A stretch of DNA of 64,000 nt, taken from the NCBI GenBank assembly GCA_907165065.1, contig OU015533.1, forward strand, positions 27,730,578 through 27,794,577, written 5' to 3'. Of the stretch, positions 45,417-60,100 are shown piece by piece. The stretch's first letter is position 1, and each line of letters opens with the position of its first letter. The notes under the pieces were generated by a model, which saw only the letters and a list, made by a program, of their open reading frames with translations, had not been told where the DNA came from and ran no database searches. The DNA comes from Caprimulgus europaeus (lineage: Eukaryota > Chordata > Aves > Caprimulgiformes > Caprimulgidae). The translations under genes and the position numbers were made by a program.

Positions 45417-48400
45417 TTGCTAGTCCTATGGGTGCAATAACTCAAGAAAGCCCTGAACGTGCAGGTACAGATAGGTGTCAGACTAAGGACTGGTGCCCAG
45501 TGGGTCATAAAAGGGAATGGTTTATTTAGGTCCCCAAATGTCCTCAGGTACCTACCACGGCTGAGGTTTCTCCTCTTTTATCCATTCCTATGCTTATGTG
45601 CTTTGCTGAAGCAAACCACACTTACTAATCAGGAGAAATATAGGACTGCTGCACAGCCATCTGGTTAGTGAAGGGTTGGTTTCTTCTGTCCAGCTTAGGA
45701 CCTTCAAAATAGTGTTCTTCCCAGCATGGCCAGAAGTCTGCATTGCAGGTTCAAATCAAGCCCTGGGCATTGCATGTATGTTAAGCACAGTGTAACCCCT
45801 GGTGGTGGGACATTACAGGGTACCCCTGCACTCCTCACCTCTTCCATGAAACACCTGGCTGTTCAGGGATGTGGCTGGCTTGGGTGGCCTCTTCAGCCTT
45901 CCTTGTACTAGCTGCCAGCTCCCGTAGAAAGCCGTGGGAGAGGGGGCGGTGGGGTTAGGGTGGATGTAGCTGGGGAGAGGCTCAGTGTGAGCTGTTGAGC
46001 AGATGATAGTTTGTCCTGCCTGCTAGCTCTGTGCTCACATGGGTACAGTCAGAGCTGGGGTCCCAGCAGGCACTAGTGACAGGGAGAAGCCACAGCAGTA
46101 AGGTGCAGGCAGAAGAAACTTGGGGCACAGTGCCAGGGACTCTGAGAGGAGCTGGAAAATCTTTTCCTGTTTGCCACACAGCCAAGTTTAGGTGGCCTGA
46201 GTTTGTTGCTGTAGCTGGTGGAAAGCTGAGAAATCCCTTGGGAGAAAGGTTGTGATAAGATGACTGAGGCTTTTACACAAAGGCTGGCAAGGTGTGACCA
46301 GAAGGCATATATTAATGAGAGGGAAGTTGAATTCTCATCTGTTCCACCTGTGAATCCCCACTGAACTCAGTATGGGAAGGTCTAAATGACAGAAATATTG
46401 AAAACTGGTTGCAGTTTAATTATTGTCCAAAAGCTCTAAGAAGAATTTGAGTGGCTGAGGAGTGATGCAGTCTGAATATATATCGCCAGAGTAAAATCCC
46501 ATTAGAAGTAGATGAAACTATAAGGAGGTGATATCTGGACTACAGAATAAAACCCTATTCAAAGACTGATGTAATGTATTTTTCCACTGCAGGGGAGGAG
46601 TGAAACTTTGAGCTATTGTTTAAAGAGAGAAAGAAACTGGCCCTCAGGGCTGCAGTAGGAAAGATAGTTTAAAAAAGATCATTAAAGAAAAATTCTTCTT
46701 GAAGACTTTGATGTCTATTGATGCAAGGTGCTATTTGTTCTCCTACTGAAGACAGATCTGAAAGACTTCGCAATCACTAATAAATCACTTGCAATATTGA
46801 GCAATTACCAACAATATAATCATAAAACAGTGCAATAACTAAATAATTATACACTTGTTAGGAGAACATGCTATTTGGCACCTTGGAAAGAAAGAGGAAG
46901 GAGGTGAGAATTCAAAAGACAGGATATTGGATACCACACAAATAGCAACAAAATACACTTTGCAGCCAGAATACTGAGTAGTTGTACATGCTCAAAGCCA
47001 AATCCTAGCCCTAGAGAAAATAAGGGAAAGTGTTAACTACTGATAGGAGTTTTTTTAACAGGAAGATTAATCTGTCATTCAAAGCACTGAATATGTGGCT
47101 GGAAAAGGCCTCTTCTGTCTACTGGCTGTGTTCCATCCAAGACCAGCCCTGAGAGCACCAGCTATCTCAGTAGTACTTGTTTTATTACTCATCCCAATGA
47201 TAATAGGCTGCTGCCTCAACTGGCGCCCTAGCAGAGGAGAGTACTGCACTGCCGAGTCAGAAAGGCAGGTCCATGCTGGTTACTGTGGCCCACCTGGAGC
47301 CAGAGGAAGCAGATTCCATACTTCCATTTCCAGTGGCAGCTGGAATTTCTGTTGATGTGTGGAGGCCACCCTTTCCATACCTGGTAGTGAAGGGATTGGG
47401 GATGTTTGGGCTGTAGGAGCTTGGCACTGGGGAAAAATAAAGGAAGGATGAGGAGAAAAATAGTGAATGGGAAGCTGAGGTTTCACCAGCGAAAGCTGAT
47501 TATGATGGTGGAAAGTGAGAACATTGCTGCTGTTTAGATTTCCCCCTCAAAGAATTTGGGATTATTCCAGAAACATCTGGAGAAAACATCTACAGGAATG
47601 AGTTGCTTCTTGGAAGGAAAGGTGTGTATCAGTTACAAGTCAGGCTGATATGCCATTGGCTTGGCTCACTGGTGTTCAGCTGTTGCCTTAGGTGTGAAAG
47701 CTAGAATACAGTGGAAAAGAATGAAGATTTTGAAATACTGTTGGGAAATACTGTGAAGTGCTGCAGGAGCAAAAAGCACACTATGTACTGTATACACTAA
47801 AGAAAAATATGTGTCATTGATCGAAATCAAGAAATCATAGCTGGAGGATTTGGGATATATATATAGGGATTAGGGACCATCTGGAAAAAAGATCATGTGA
47901 GGGAGCGTCCATGGTAAAACATGAAAGGAAAGGCAGGGTGCTTAGCATGCCTGACCCAGATAGCTTTGTAGGCACTGCCTACACAAGCAGAGTACAATTG
48001 ATGGAGCAGTCTAGAGACTCTGATATTCCTGCAAAGCACAACGCCATTCCTGGAACATCAAGCAATCCTTTTCAATAGCGGTGGCAAAGTATGAGAGGAA
48101 AGCAAGTAGGAGTAGACTGGGACTACTACGGGAGCCCACACTGCAGTAACCAAGGTTTTATGCTCCCTTCCTCTTCCTGAACAAAGGAGAGGAGGGAGGG
48201 CTCTGCTCTAATCCTCCTTCTGGCATCCATTTTAAGTAAATCCTTTGTGGTCAAGGGAGGGGAACAGCTACTTACACACCTTTCTCCTTCAGCTGCTGAA
48301 GGTAACACAGCTGGCAGCAGGCACAGCATCTCTTTCCACTGAGTCCTCTCTCCTCCCTGCTGTGTTGCTAGAGAGATTGATTTGTGATCTCAGGGACTGA

Positions 48401-51301
48401 AATTTCCTCTCTCTGAGTCCCCCCCGACCCCCCCAGCTGCTCTGGCCTGGGAGCCTACAGCTTTTCCACGTTTAGAGTAAATCCTTCAGCTTTGGGGAAT
48501 GAATGGGTAAAAACTTTTAGCATCTGTAGCACATTTTGTTGGACAGTATAAAAAAATAGCCTGGAAGGAAGGATGAGAGAAGGCAAAACAAAGTAAATAG
48601 AAAACTAAGAATTGGTGAGAATCTTTTTAAGACCTTCAGCTGTGATGTAAATGGTCTTTTAATGGATTTTACATTAAAATAGACATTTTAAAATTGCATA
48701 TATTAATTAGAATTATATATATTGGCCAAGTTACAGCAAATATAGATGTTGCTGTCAGCAGCCACAAATAATGGCAGTAAACAGAACAACTAATGAAACC
48801 CAAAGTAAAAGAAACCAGTGCTAAAAGCTAGAAGTAAACAGAATCTGGAAATGACATGCTATTAAATAGAAACCAGTGGTGGCCCTTGAAAACTTTCTTT
48901 TTTCTCTCAGATAATCAAAGGCTATATTGTGCCTTTAAGCACAGCTTTGAGCAAGGAGAGATTAATAAATTGCATTGCTACAGGGTAGCCTTAGGGTGGG
49001 AAGAACAGAGAGTGAGTCTAACATCCCAGTTGCTCAGATCAGTGAGCAAACGTGGTGCTCGGCTGTGCAGCAGCTGCAGGCCATCCTGAGGAGCTAACAG
49101 TGCTCTCCTGAGGAGAGGTGACAGTGTCCAGCCTTATGCTCAGGAGGGCAAACCTCTGCTGCAAAGCTGTCATGTGGCATGAGAGCATCCCATGGAGACA
49201 GGCTCTAACATATATATTTAACACACAACGTACTGTATCAGAACTAATTTGACAGACCCTGGTTTCCTAACCTGAATTGCTTCAGTCAGTGGTATAGTAA
49301 AAGGGTAGGACCTTTGTTTTCCTTTATAGCTCAAGAGGAAAATTCCTCATGTAAAAATGCTAAAGATTTTTGTCCAAAAATCCCAGTGAGGAAAAAGTTA
49401 AGCCTAACTGATTTTCAAGGCAGCCTATGTGCTTCTGCATAACCTTAATTTACCATATACCCTGTTCATACATTGAACTACCTGGAGATGAGCAAGACCA
49501 TCATGGAGAGATGGCTCAGCCCAAATCCCAGGCAATAGCACACAACCAACATTATCACAGAGTTAATAAAGAAACCTCCAGTTTGTGGTTTAATCTTACT
49601 GTGGAGAATCAAGGACAGTCCAGGGCTGGGCAGGCTCTCTACCATCTCACTGCCTGATAACATTCACTAACACAAGACATCTCTTCCACGAACTGCCGGG
49701 TCTTTCTGTGCTGTTGCAGAGCAGAAGGGCATCTTGTTCCCTTCCTAGGTGTCCTGGGAAAACACCCTGCCATCCTGGCACTGAGGTTGATCCCGGTCAA
49801 GGTTCACCATAGATGGAACAAGAATGAAACCCTGATGAAGTGATAAATGGGACCTTGGTGTTGGTCATGAACCACAAATACATGCCTCTTCATACAAAAT
49901 TAGGTTGAGATTGAAGTGAAGCAGACTTTATCAGTTAAAGTGAAAAAAAAACCCAGTAAGGTTTTTTGAGATTTGTGAACAGAAATAAAAAGAAATCTGA
50001 GATTATATCCACCTATGCTTTTAAGTTGATTTCAAAAGGCTTTTCTTTCTCTCTCTGTTTCTGTAAGTCCTAGCGATTGTATCACTACGGTACTTACATA
50101 ACTTTGTGACTGAGAACCATTTAAAAAAAATCTTTAAACATGTAACTTTTATTCCTAAATCTCCCCTGGGGCTCTATTTAGATTTTCCTTCCCCTCTGGA
50201 TTTCTCTGAACATGCCTTTGTTTTTTTCTGAGGGACTAATTTCTGCACCTGCCAAACTTTTAAGAATGTTAAAATCCTTTGGACCTATTTAGACAGAGCC
50301 ATCTCCTGCCCACACTGTAAACAGAACTTGTCATCAACAGCTCTTATGCTTAATTAACTGTAAACAAATAATTATCCGTTTGTGAGCAAAACATTCCTTT
50401 CCACACTGCAGGGTGGGGTTTGACCCTCAGTGTTCAACTCCCGGTGCACTCAGCCTTCCCTTCCACAGGCAGGCATCTGCTGACAGGTGTACATGGTGCC
50501 AGGAGCACCTGGGAGCATGCGTGGGTTGTCACAGCCCCGCTGGCTGCCTCTGCTGACAAGGGGGCCCGGCCAGCCCTGCCCTGCCTTGCCTGGAAGGAGA
50601 AGGGACTCTTTCTCATCTGAAGGGTGAAGGAGAGGTGTGATTCCATCTAGACCAACTCAAACTGGATTTCTCCCATCTGGTTCCACACTTTTATTTTGAT
50701 ATTACAGGGGATATAGTACTGGCTATTCAAGCATAGTCTTCTTTCAGATCTTTATAGAACACAGATATTAAAAAAATTCTTTGTTGAGCTAAATCAATAT
50801 AGTTATATGAGCAGAAAGAAGATGCACGGTGAACTAACGGTGGCATCCTGAATGGGAACTGACAATCATCTTGCTTTGCAAGTCTATCTCACAATTCCTT
50901 TATTTATTATTTCAACTTTAAATTAGGTTCAAATTAAACTTTTGCAAGAATCTGATTTTGTATAGATCGTAAAGAGATTTTTTTAATATTGTATTTTTTA
51001 AAATTCTACTGCAGTTCCCAAGAATGTTTGTTAGTTTGCTTTCCCTTTATTCACCAACATCGTACCACTGAGACTTGGCAGTGAAAGTGGTTTTATTGAT
51101 TTTCATTATCCAAGCTGGGAGAAATGCAAAATATAAACAGCAGGAATTATGACCTTTTTTGCCTTTAGTAATTGAAAGGTTTACTGGTAACAACATTCAG
51201 TAAGTAGCAAAAAAAAAATAGTTTACTGTGTTAACAGAAAAAAAGTTTAAAAAATCACAATTCAGATCTCCAGAGATCCTGAGATGGATTTAAATAATAA
51301 A
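45417..51301. other. Intergenic sequence, nothing recognised
   Basis: About 5.9 kb of intergenic DNA. GGTTCAAATC near 45749 resembles a tRNA B-box but has no A-box partner. A C-run (CCCCCCCGACCCCCCC) lies near 48420. No exon or named repeat seen. Confidence 0.4.
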
Positions 51302-51324
51302 GTTTTTTCTTTTCTTTTCTTTTC
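51302..51324. repeat. Short TTTTC microsatellite
   Basis: Four units of TTTTC after a T-run. A minor simple repeat. Confidence 0.85.
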
Positions 51325-51624
51325 ATCTGGTTCAACTTTATCCCCACATTCACTCCACTCTGATCCCCAGGAACAAAACATACCTGTTATAATAACCTCA
51401 TAGTGCTCTTTTAGGACTTTTGGAATGTACCTGAACTCAACTTTTTTTACATGGCTTACTAATAGTTGAAAAGAGGCTGAGCCAATAGTGCTCTAAGAGC
51501 ATCTTCTTTGGCAGCCCTGGCTACTGATGTCAAATAGTTAAATGCCTAAGGGGTGATAGTGTAGGAAAGAGGCACTGCTCTGAGCCAAAAAGTAAAGGTC
51601 AAAACTTGTGTTGTCTTGTTAGCA

Positions 51625-51785
51625 GCAGAACTAGGAAAAATTCCTTTGTGTTTTTAGGCAAGTTGCTTAACCAATCCATGCCTGCTGGCACAATACTTGT
51701 GAATTTTCACTGTCATTTGCTGACTGTTTTGGGATCTTTAGATAAAGCCTCATATAAAAGCAAAGTACTGATTATCCTTATTGCA
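51625..51785 (+). repeat. MIR/CORE-type tRNA SINE fossil, plus strand
   Basis: AGGCAAGTTGCTTAACCAAT then CCATGCCTGC is a good match to the MIR core (GGCAAGTCACTTAACCTCTCTGTGCCT). The tail TTTTGGGATCTTTAGATAAA, GCCTCATATAAAAGCAAAGT and ACTGATTAT matches the GAGATCCTCGGATGAAAGGCGCTATATAAATGCAAAGTATTATT end. Core and tail are both present in the right order, which makes this the best-preserved MIR copy in the window. Confidence 0.75.
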
Positions 51786-53129
51786 ATTTCCAGTTATAGC
51801 AGAGAAACTGTAAGAGCTGTTCAACTTAGGAAAATACAAATTCACAAGTGTTAAATTCTAGTCCTGTGGCTGATGCTGTGCTAGTGCAATAGCAGTGTGG
51901 GACAGGCCAGGAGAGAGGGCAGGGATGCTAGTGGGGCTGCCTTACTGGTACTGTACTGGTACAGCAGGAGACTCCCAGTGGTACCAACGTGACCTGGATA
52001 AGGCATGGAGATGTAACTGCATTGCTGTCCTGCAAAACAGTGCAGATGAGATGGAAGCCCTGTGCTTTTACATGGAGGGCTGAACTAGCAGAAGTGATGA
52101 TGATGGTGTGAAGTGAGTTTATGCCTGGTCAGCACCTTGTGCTGTGGCTGTAGACTTTCCAGTTTGGTGCTCAGGAGGTCTGGAATCGAGTGGATGGTCC
52201 TGACAGCCCGCAGCCTGTATGGAGACGAGCCAGAGGGGACACCAGACAAGTCAGTTGTAGTACAAAACAACATGAAAAGTGCAAAAGATCAGCTAAGGCA
52301 GCCTTTTGGGCACATGACTTCTAGTGATTGATGAAAGTGAAGGTCTTGTCCATTCCCCTTCCTGCTTCCAGTGGCATGGCCCTGCCCTTGTCCTCCAGCC
52401 TCCTCTGGGATGTGTCAGACCCTTCACTGAATAGCCTTAACTTGCCAACAAAACAATCCTTTCCTTTTTTCTGTGTTAGTTTTCTACCAGACTGATGAGC
52501 TGAAAGGGCTCATGGAGATATGCAAGAAGCATCAGGTGGGAAAGGGTGATGGGAGGGGAGAAAGACAATAGTAGTATCCTTCAGTGACAATGAGCTGTTA
52601 AATCTGCTCATCCCCTCTCATGAAACTGATACATGAATGTTATGAATATTATCTCATGGACATGTGTATGTATTTGCATCTAAAACTCTTGTAACTAGGC
52701 TGCCTGCCAAGCACTGTAAGCTGGTATAAAACGAAAGAAAAAGGCTGTCATCTTGCTGTGCCATGCCCTCCCTTGGGCCAGCACAGGCTTTAAACCCCCA
52801 GATTTCTCCTGATTTTCTGGTTTCTGCAGAACTGATTTGGCTGAAAGCTAATCTGGCAAAAAAAATAATTTCCACAGCATCTCATTGCAGACCTACAACT
52901 GTGCGTGCTGGCACACAAAAGGGAATGGAAAGGAACAAACAGCTGGGGCAGGGAGGGAGCAGAAGTCCTCCTCTGGGGGCAAAGCCAGTTTATGCTGCTT
53001 ACAGCATTAGCGGGGTGATGATCTCCTTAGAATGAAATATGGTTTAGATTTCTGTAAAAGAACCAAGCAGGCAGCCCTTCTTCAATGCACAACAGTATAG
53101 TAAAAACAAGACCTCATTATTCATCAGTT
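51786..53129. other. Intergenic sequence, nothing recognised
   Basis: Intergenic DNA; small frames only. Confidence 0.4.
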
Positions 53130-54210
53130 TTAAAAGTTGTATTTTTTTCTAAGTGGGCATAAGGATGATATTGATGACCTGGTTCTCAGAAGTTTTGTGT
53201 GCCCAACAAGAAGAGGTTGTGTGACTCTGCAGCTGCTTTGGGGTTTGGAGCCTTCAGCTCTCATATGTTTGTGGGGTATTTTTTTTTTTCCAGGAAAGTA
53301 TGTTTTTGTTATAATTACTGATGATCCCATGCAGAAGCAAATGATGGAGAGATCTGATAAGTAAAAATTACCTTGGAAGTCTCTTTCACCCTACTGCAAC
53401 TCAGGCTGTAGTTTCTTACGAACTACTGTTTTATGGGAATTCCAAGTATGATCCTCCCACACTTGGCTTCTCAGCTGTGCCAATATGACAGCTTTTCTTG
53501 CTGCACTGCTAGCTGCCTTGGAGGAACTTACTTTTGGAAAAAAGCACTGCATCCTTCTTACTCCTCGCCCCAAGAAGAAAAATATCATGGCCAGCTCTCC
53601 AGTAAAGCAAAGGGTTTCTTTTCAGAAAGTTGTGCAGACTGAAGTCCCAGAGATAGTTACAGGTAAAACCACTGTGATATGTAGGTGTTAATCGTTACCA
53701 GCTGGCTTCAAAGACTTTCAGATTGTTTCAGTATAAACAAACATGGAGTGCACCCAGGACACAATCATGGCTTATTTGCAATACCATGCATAACTTTCAA
53801 ACAAACCCTATCAGACAGTAAATATACTGCTGATTCCTCTGCAACCTTTCCTCCCTCCCCCTTGTTGATGTGTGATAATTAAATACAATCTCAGTTTCTG
53901 TAAGATACTTAGCATGCATATTTAAAGAAAACCTTTCTTCCTTTCTGAAATAACTTATAGGTCCTTATAGCATAACCATAGACACTTTGAAACCTGCTGC
54001 TTATGCTTCAAGTATGCAGTTGGGGCCAAAATGGTTTTTTTTTTTTTCAGATGTACCAGTTGGTCCAGCACAAGACACTGTCTCTGTCAACAAGCTCCAT
54101 CCTGCACCAGTCACTGTGTCACTGTATCACCTGCGCTTTTCAGAACTTGAGAAAGAAAAAAATAGTTGTACCATGTTTTTTCCTGGATGTGTCAGACCTT
54201 GCTCATAAAC
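53130..54210 (+). other. Exon-like patches of unknown meaning
   Basis: Three short open stretches lie next to splice-like signals: a pyrimidine run ending in CCAG near 53292 followed by an open frame to 53364; a 68-codon frame at 53485-53691 containing an ACAG|GTAAAA donor-like site near 53662; and 13 T's then CAG at 54048-54050 followed by an open frame to the TAA near 54208. The last reads DVPVGPAQDTVSVNKLHPAP in one frame. I do not recognise a protein family, and polypyrimidine-AG signals are frequent in AT-rich DNA. It may be an unannotated lncRNA or gene remnant, or chance. Confidence 0.2.
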
Positions 54211-54257
54211 AGAGAGAGAGGGGGAAAGGGAGGGGGAAACACAGAGAGAGAGAAGCC
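54211..54257. repeat. Purine-rich GA low-complexity tract
   Basis: AGAGAGAGAGGGGGAAAGGG, AGGGGG and a closing AGAGAGAGAG run: imperfect GA repeat of about 47 bases. Confidence 0.85.
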
Positions 54258-55516
54258 TTTATGTTCACAGTCAATTATTAACCTGAAACCCCTCTACTCT
54301 GTAGCCACATAAGCACAGGGACTCAGGCTTCCCACTGCATGGCAGCAGCTGGGACTGAGGAGTGCCTTGAACTCCTCCTGCCTCCTGCTCCCACTGGCTC
54401 AGCTCTGAGGCTGCTGCGTGGGGCTGCTCCCCCTTATCATTTCTGAAGAGCAAAGAAAGGCATGAGGAGCTGTTGCCTCCCTGCCCCAGGTACCCTTGCT
54501 GCTCCCTCCATGCAAACTCAAGCTTTCAGAATCTCTAGGAGTTACAGCAAGCCTTCCCTTTTCCCCTTCCTTGGTTATTTTTCATGTGAATAATTTCCGA
54601 AGCCTCACTGACCTGCTGGTCCCTCCAGCACTTGGGAGGAATAATGTTTTAGCATGGTGGATGCTTTCCAGTGGCACTGACCCGTGAGAAAGCATTGGGC
54701 CCTGCTGCGCTGCTGGGAGCCGGTGGTGAGTTGGCTTGGGGCTGAGCTGGCAGGGACCCAGTCCGGGTCTGGGATGGCCACTTGGGCTGACTCCAGGAAC
54801 CTTTCAGCTGCACCCAGCACATCCAGCACTGTCCTACCTGCCCTGGGGGTGTTTCTGGCCTGCTACCTGTGCTACCTTGCCCTCAGTGTTTCCTGAAGAA
54901 ACAGAATATTCCTGTTCCTTTGCATTGGTGCTTTGCTCTGGAGGGGTAAGAGAAATAATTTTTTTTCTGGTTCAAAGCATATGGGATGCACATTTGTGCA
55001 CTTGCACATGCAAACACACGTACGTACCCAGGGAAAGCAGTTCTATATATGGTTTAATAGATTATTTCCCTGTGATTTGCTCTGAAGTGCTGCGGGCTGG
55101 TGGCAGACACGTCCGGATTTGAAAAGGCAAGGAGGAATTGTTTACTGCTGCAGCAGATCCATGCTCTGCCTGTGCCTGCTCCTAAAGAGCCAGCCTAGAC
55201 TTTTCATTTGCTGGAGTTTATGTGGCACTATCCTCATCTTTTCCCAAAACTTCACTATTCACTTGAACCTGCAGCTTAAGTTATGTTTGCCTGCTTCCAC
55301 TGCAACTTCTCGGATGCTATTACTTGGTTACCTTACACACAGCACAGGGCGTGGACTGCCTTTTTGAATGCTAATCTGAGCTGGTGGGGATTTACTGCAG
55401 CTACAGTCCCCTTGTGCTGTATGATGCCATGCTGTGGTTTAGAGGTATTTTTATATTGCCTTTGCTTTGTGGTGGTTTTCAGTTGTACACATCTCCGTGT
55501 GGAGATTGATCTGTTA
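54258..55516. other. Intergenic sequence upstream of PARD3B, nothing recognised
   Basis: Moderate GC content; frames up to 128 codons (54736-55122) with no recognised domain. No promoter or exon called. Confidence 0.4.
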
Positions 55517-55637
55517 TCACAGAATCACAGAATCACAGAATATTAGGGATTGGAAGGGACCTCGAAAGATCATCTAGTCCAATCCCCCTGCCGGAGCAGG
55601 AACACCTAGATGAGTTCACACAGGAAGGCGTCCAGGC
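55517..55637 (-). repeat. CR1 LINE 3' fragment with three terminal repeats, minus strand
   Basis: The left edge carries three consecutive copies of the CR1 terminal octamer in reverse complement (TCACAGAA repeated). Then come TTAGGGATTGGAAGGGACCT, the ATCATCTAGTCCAATCCCCC block, AGCAGGAACACCTAGATGAG and CACACAGGAAGGCGTCCAGG. The match stops abruptly at about 55637, a 5' truncation after only about 120 bases. It is the closest to the family consensus of the CR1 pieces here, so probably the youngest. It lies about 1.3 kb upstream of the PARD3B start. Confidence 0.95.
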
Positions 55638-55640
55638 CTT

Positions 55641-55668
55641 CCATACCATTATGGTTGTAATGGTATGG
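55641..55668. repeat. Perfect 11-base hairpin beside the CR1 truncation point
   Basis: CCATACCATTA (55641-55651) and TAATGGTATGG (55658-55668) are perfect inverted arms around a six-base loop. The hairpin starts within a few bases of where the CR1 match ends. Confidence 0.8.
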
Positions 55669-55898
55669 GGCGTCAGGCTGTCTCATGTGTTTGCACTGTT
55701 GCACATTATCTGGGGGTAGGCAGGATGCAGGGGACACTGCTCGGTGTCATGCAGAACAGAAAGTTGGACAGAGTAGGGGACAGATGGCAGGTGCTGCAGA
55801 GCCCGAATTCCCATCATGCAGGTCGCGTGCCTTTATCGTAGCACGTGTTGAAGGGAATGGCCTGTATTGGGCTGCTATGTTTGTGTGTGTTGCTGTAT

Positions 55899-57160
<1,262 letters not shown>

Positions 57161-60100
57161 TGAGGGGCGGCCTGGTCACGGCCGGGGGCGCGGGCAGCGG
57201 CCGGCGCGAGGGGTGGTCTGTGGGAAGGCCTGGGCCGGCGCCAGGGGCGGCCGGGTAACGGCCGGCGGCACCGCTGGGCTGGAGGGTCCGCGTTGGGGGT
57301 GGGCTGCCGGGCCCGGCGGCCGTGGGGCCCACGGGGCAGGTCCTGAGGGCGCCCGTCCCGCGTGGGCCCGCGCTGTGAATCCCCTGCCAGATACTTTGTG
57401 CGAACAGCTGATGCTGGCGGGCTGAGAGCGTGTTCACTCAGTTAACAAGCAAGCTAGCCTGCCTTATTTTACATGTTTTAAGGGTTCTTATGTTATTGCT
57501 GTGCATGTTGACTAACAAACTTGATACAGACACAAACATAACATGTTACTTCCATTAAAGCTTGTGCTTTCTGGCATCAGCTGCTCCGTGTGGTGCTATC
57601 TGCGGGGGTAGATGGTTTCCTTTACATGAAAGGAGCTCGGGTTTTGCTTAGGTTGCACCTAATTGAGCATAAAGATACTTTTCCCTCCAAGAGACAGGTG
57701 CTGAAGGCTAATGGGATACTGTTTAATACTGATGAAAGGCCTAGTGTTGCAAATACTGCTTTGTGAAAGAGATTCCAGTTACAAGCCCTGAATTAGGGTC
57801 TTGCAGGATTGTCCATTCTCCTAAGACATCTGAATAAAAAGTACAGCCAGGGGCTTATGGGATATTTTGTGCCCTGTGCTGGTTTCTTCTGTGCCAAATC
57901 AGTTGTTTGATATCCTGAGTGCAAAACCAGAAGTAAAATTCTTGTTCTTGCAGGTTTATTTTGAAAGAAACTTGCTACTGATATGTTAAATCCTTCATGA
58001 AGAGTTGCCACGTCTGTGATAGAGGTTATAACGGTCACCATGTTAGTCTTTCTGAAGGAGTGTAGTGCTTTAACCCGCCCTAAGATGCATAGAGCTTGAC
58101 AAATATTTTGTATGAAACATATTTTTCCTAATGAATATTTAATGTGTGTAATAACTGCAAAATGTTTATAGAATTCTTGGTTTTGTTGTAGTCGACAATC
58201 AGTGAGATCTTTTGCACTCAAGTATGGTTCAGAGTACTAAAACAGGCATATGGTTTCTGTTCAAGAGAGGAGTTTATCAGAAACAGAATTACTTTCAACT
58301 GAGTTGAACTTAGGAATTTAAAATTCGATTCCAGCTTTGATTTGTGGTTGTGATAACATTGGAATTAGTCTCATGATAATGGCTGAAAGGTGGCCTACAA
58401 AGCTTTTGCATAAACACTTAAAATGCCTTTCCTTCTCTCTTTTCAGTTAATATTATTCTTATTCCTTTAGCGGGGAGTAGAAGGGTGTCTGCCTTTCTAG
58501 GTAAGGCCCTGGCTGTCCTAGAGAGCTCAATAAGCGATTTATAGGAGAGAAATTGCAACAACTTGAGAAAGGTTCAGGTAAATGCCAGACATTTAAGATG
58601 TACCACAGTCCAATTAGTTTCTCATTATTTTGTTCCTGATTTGCTAGTTAGGTGATATTTAAAGCAAATTATCTTTGTGCTAAGCAGTCATCTCCTATGC
58701 CCCCTTCATCATGAGGTCAAAATCATCCAGCCCTCTCTACAGGAGAGCCAGAGGCCAGAGTTCACGTTTCTGACCTTGTTGTATTTCTTGCCTTTACCAA
58801 TACAACTTTTCTTTCTGACTCTTTCATTATAGAAGTCCTGAGTCATAGGTGGGCAAAGTGGATACAGGACAGTTTGTTCAAAAATTGCTGATCACCTCAA
58901 GTAGTGGTGATTCAGATCTTGTACAAGGACATGTAAAGAGGCAGGGTGGGGGAAGCAACCTAAGGACCTGAAAAATACAGAACAGGTTTTAATTCAAGTC
59001 ACTAAAGAAAGTTTTATGACTTCTGCATGCTCTCTCCTCCCTGCTCACTGGAAATTTAAACAGTTCTCTTGCAGTGCTTTGATTAGGTAGTTTTTAGTCC
59101 ACATGATTTGCAGTAGAACTAACCAAAAAGATAAAGAGATAAATTTCCTCTTATCTTGTCAAGCATCATGTAGTGCTCTTTCCTGAGGGAAAATTTGGGG
59201 TTGGTAAAACAGATCATACAGAAGTCACAAACAATTAATTTTATTACCTTGTGGAGAGTTTTTGTCCAATCTAACATGGATGAATTCGGTGTTTTGCCAT
59301 TTTCCTTCTAGCGTCTCTTTCTAAAATTAACTTTCTTTCCAGAGATGGAGAATCTTAAAGAAAAAGGGTTTATCTCAAGATAATCATCAGCTGAAATCTG
59401 CTGTGAGGTGTGGGCATGCAAACAGCTTTATGTTAAAGATAACTGAACATTTGTTTTTCTTTTAAAAATATTTAGAATGTTTGGAATACTTCCTGTGGCA
59501 GAATGCTGCTGTTTCTGTTGGCATAAGTGTTCTTTATCTAATTTATTTTTTCAAGTGTTCAAATCTTTTTGAAAGAACAAAGTGGGAAATGGTATTGTTA
59601 AAGTGCCTGAAGTGTTTGAAGAAGGGAGGAAGATTGGTACAAGGAATATCTTTCATAGTTGCAGAATGGAAAATGAAAAAAGTAACTAGGATACAAACTT
59701 TGGGAAATTTTTATCAGTTATGGTACTGTCAAGTACCACAGAAATGTGTGTGAGAGGCTCTGTATTTTGGGAGTTGTTCTGGAAGCCTAGCTTTGCCATT
59801 GTACTGCAGTCACTTGTCTGTTAAAGGGGAAGATTTGAGATTGGAATAATAGAATTCTAGAGAATTAGAATTCAGTATGTTATAAAGTATTTAAATTTCT
59901 GTGTATAAAGATAGCAAAATTTTTAATTGGTTTAAAGTGCTCAGCACTTCTTTATACTTGTTGTGAAGGGAATGTTGATGTTGTAAATGACTAGAGTCTC
60001 TCATTTCTGTAATACTTCTGGTAAATAGCTGAGAACTCTGCAGGCAGTTGCTTATTGTAGCCTGCTGTGGTTTCTTAGCAAGTTTGATTTGGTTCCTTGG

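Noticed and set aside
44849-45529. A 226-codon frame and similar frames over the pentamer arrays
   Set aside because: Pentamers without stops give long EERRG or SSPLL-type translations in all frames; these are microsatellite artefacts.
45725-45770. GGTTCAAATC resembling a tRNA B-box
   Set aside because: No matching A-box at the proper distance and no tRNA-like fold.
57793-58221. A 142-codon minus-strand frame in intron 1
   Set aside because: Long for AT-rich DNA, but no recognised domain, no promoter or splice context, and such a length is expected occasionally in 64 kb.
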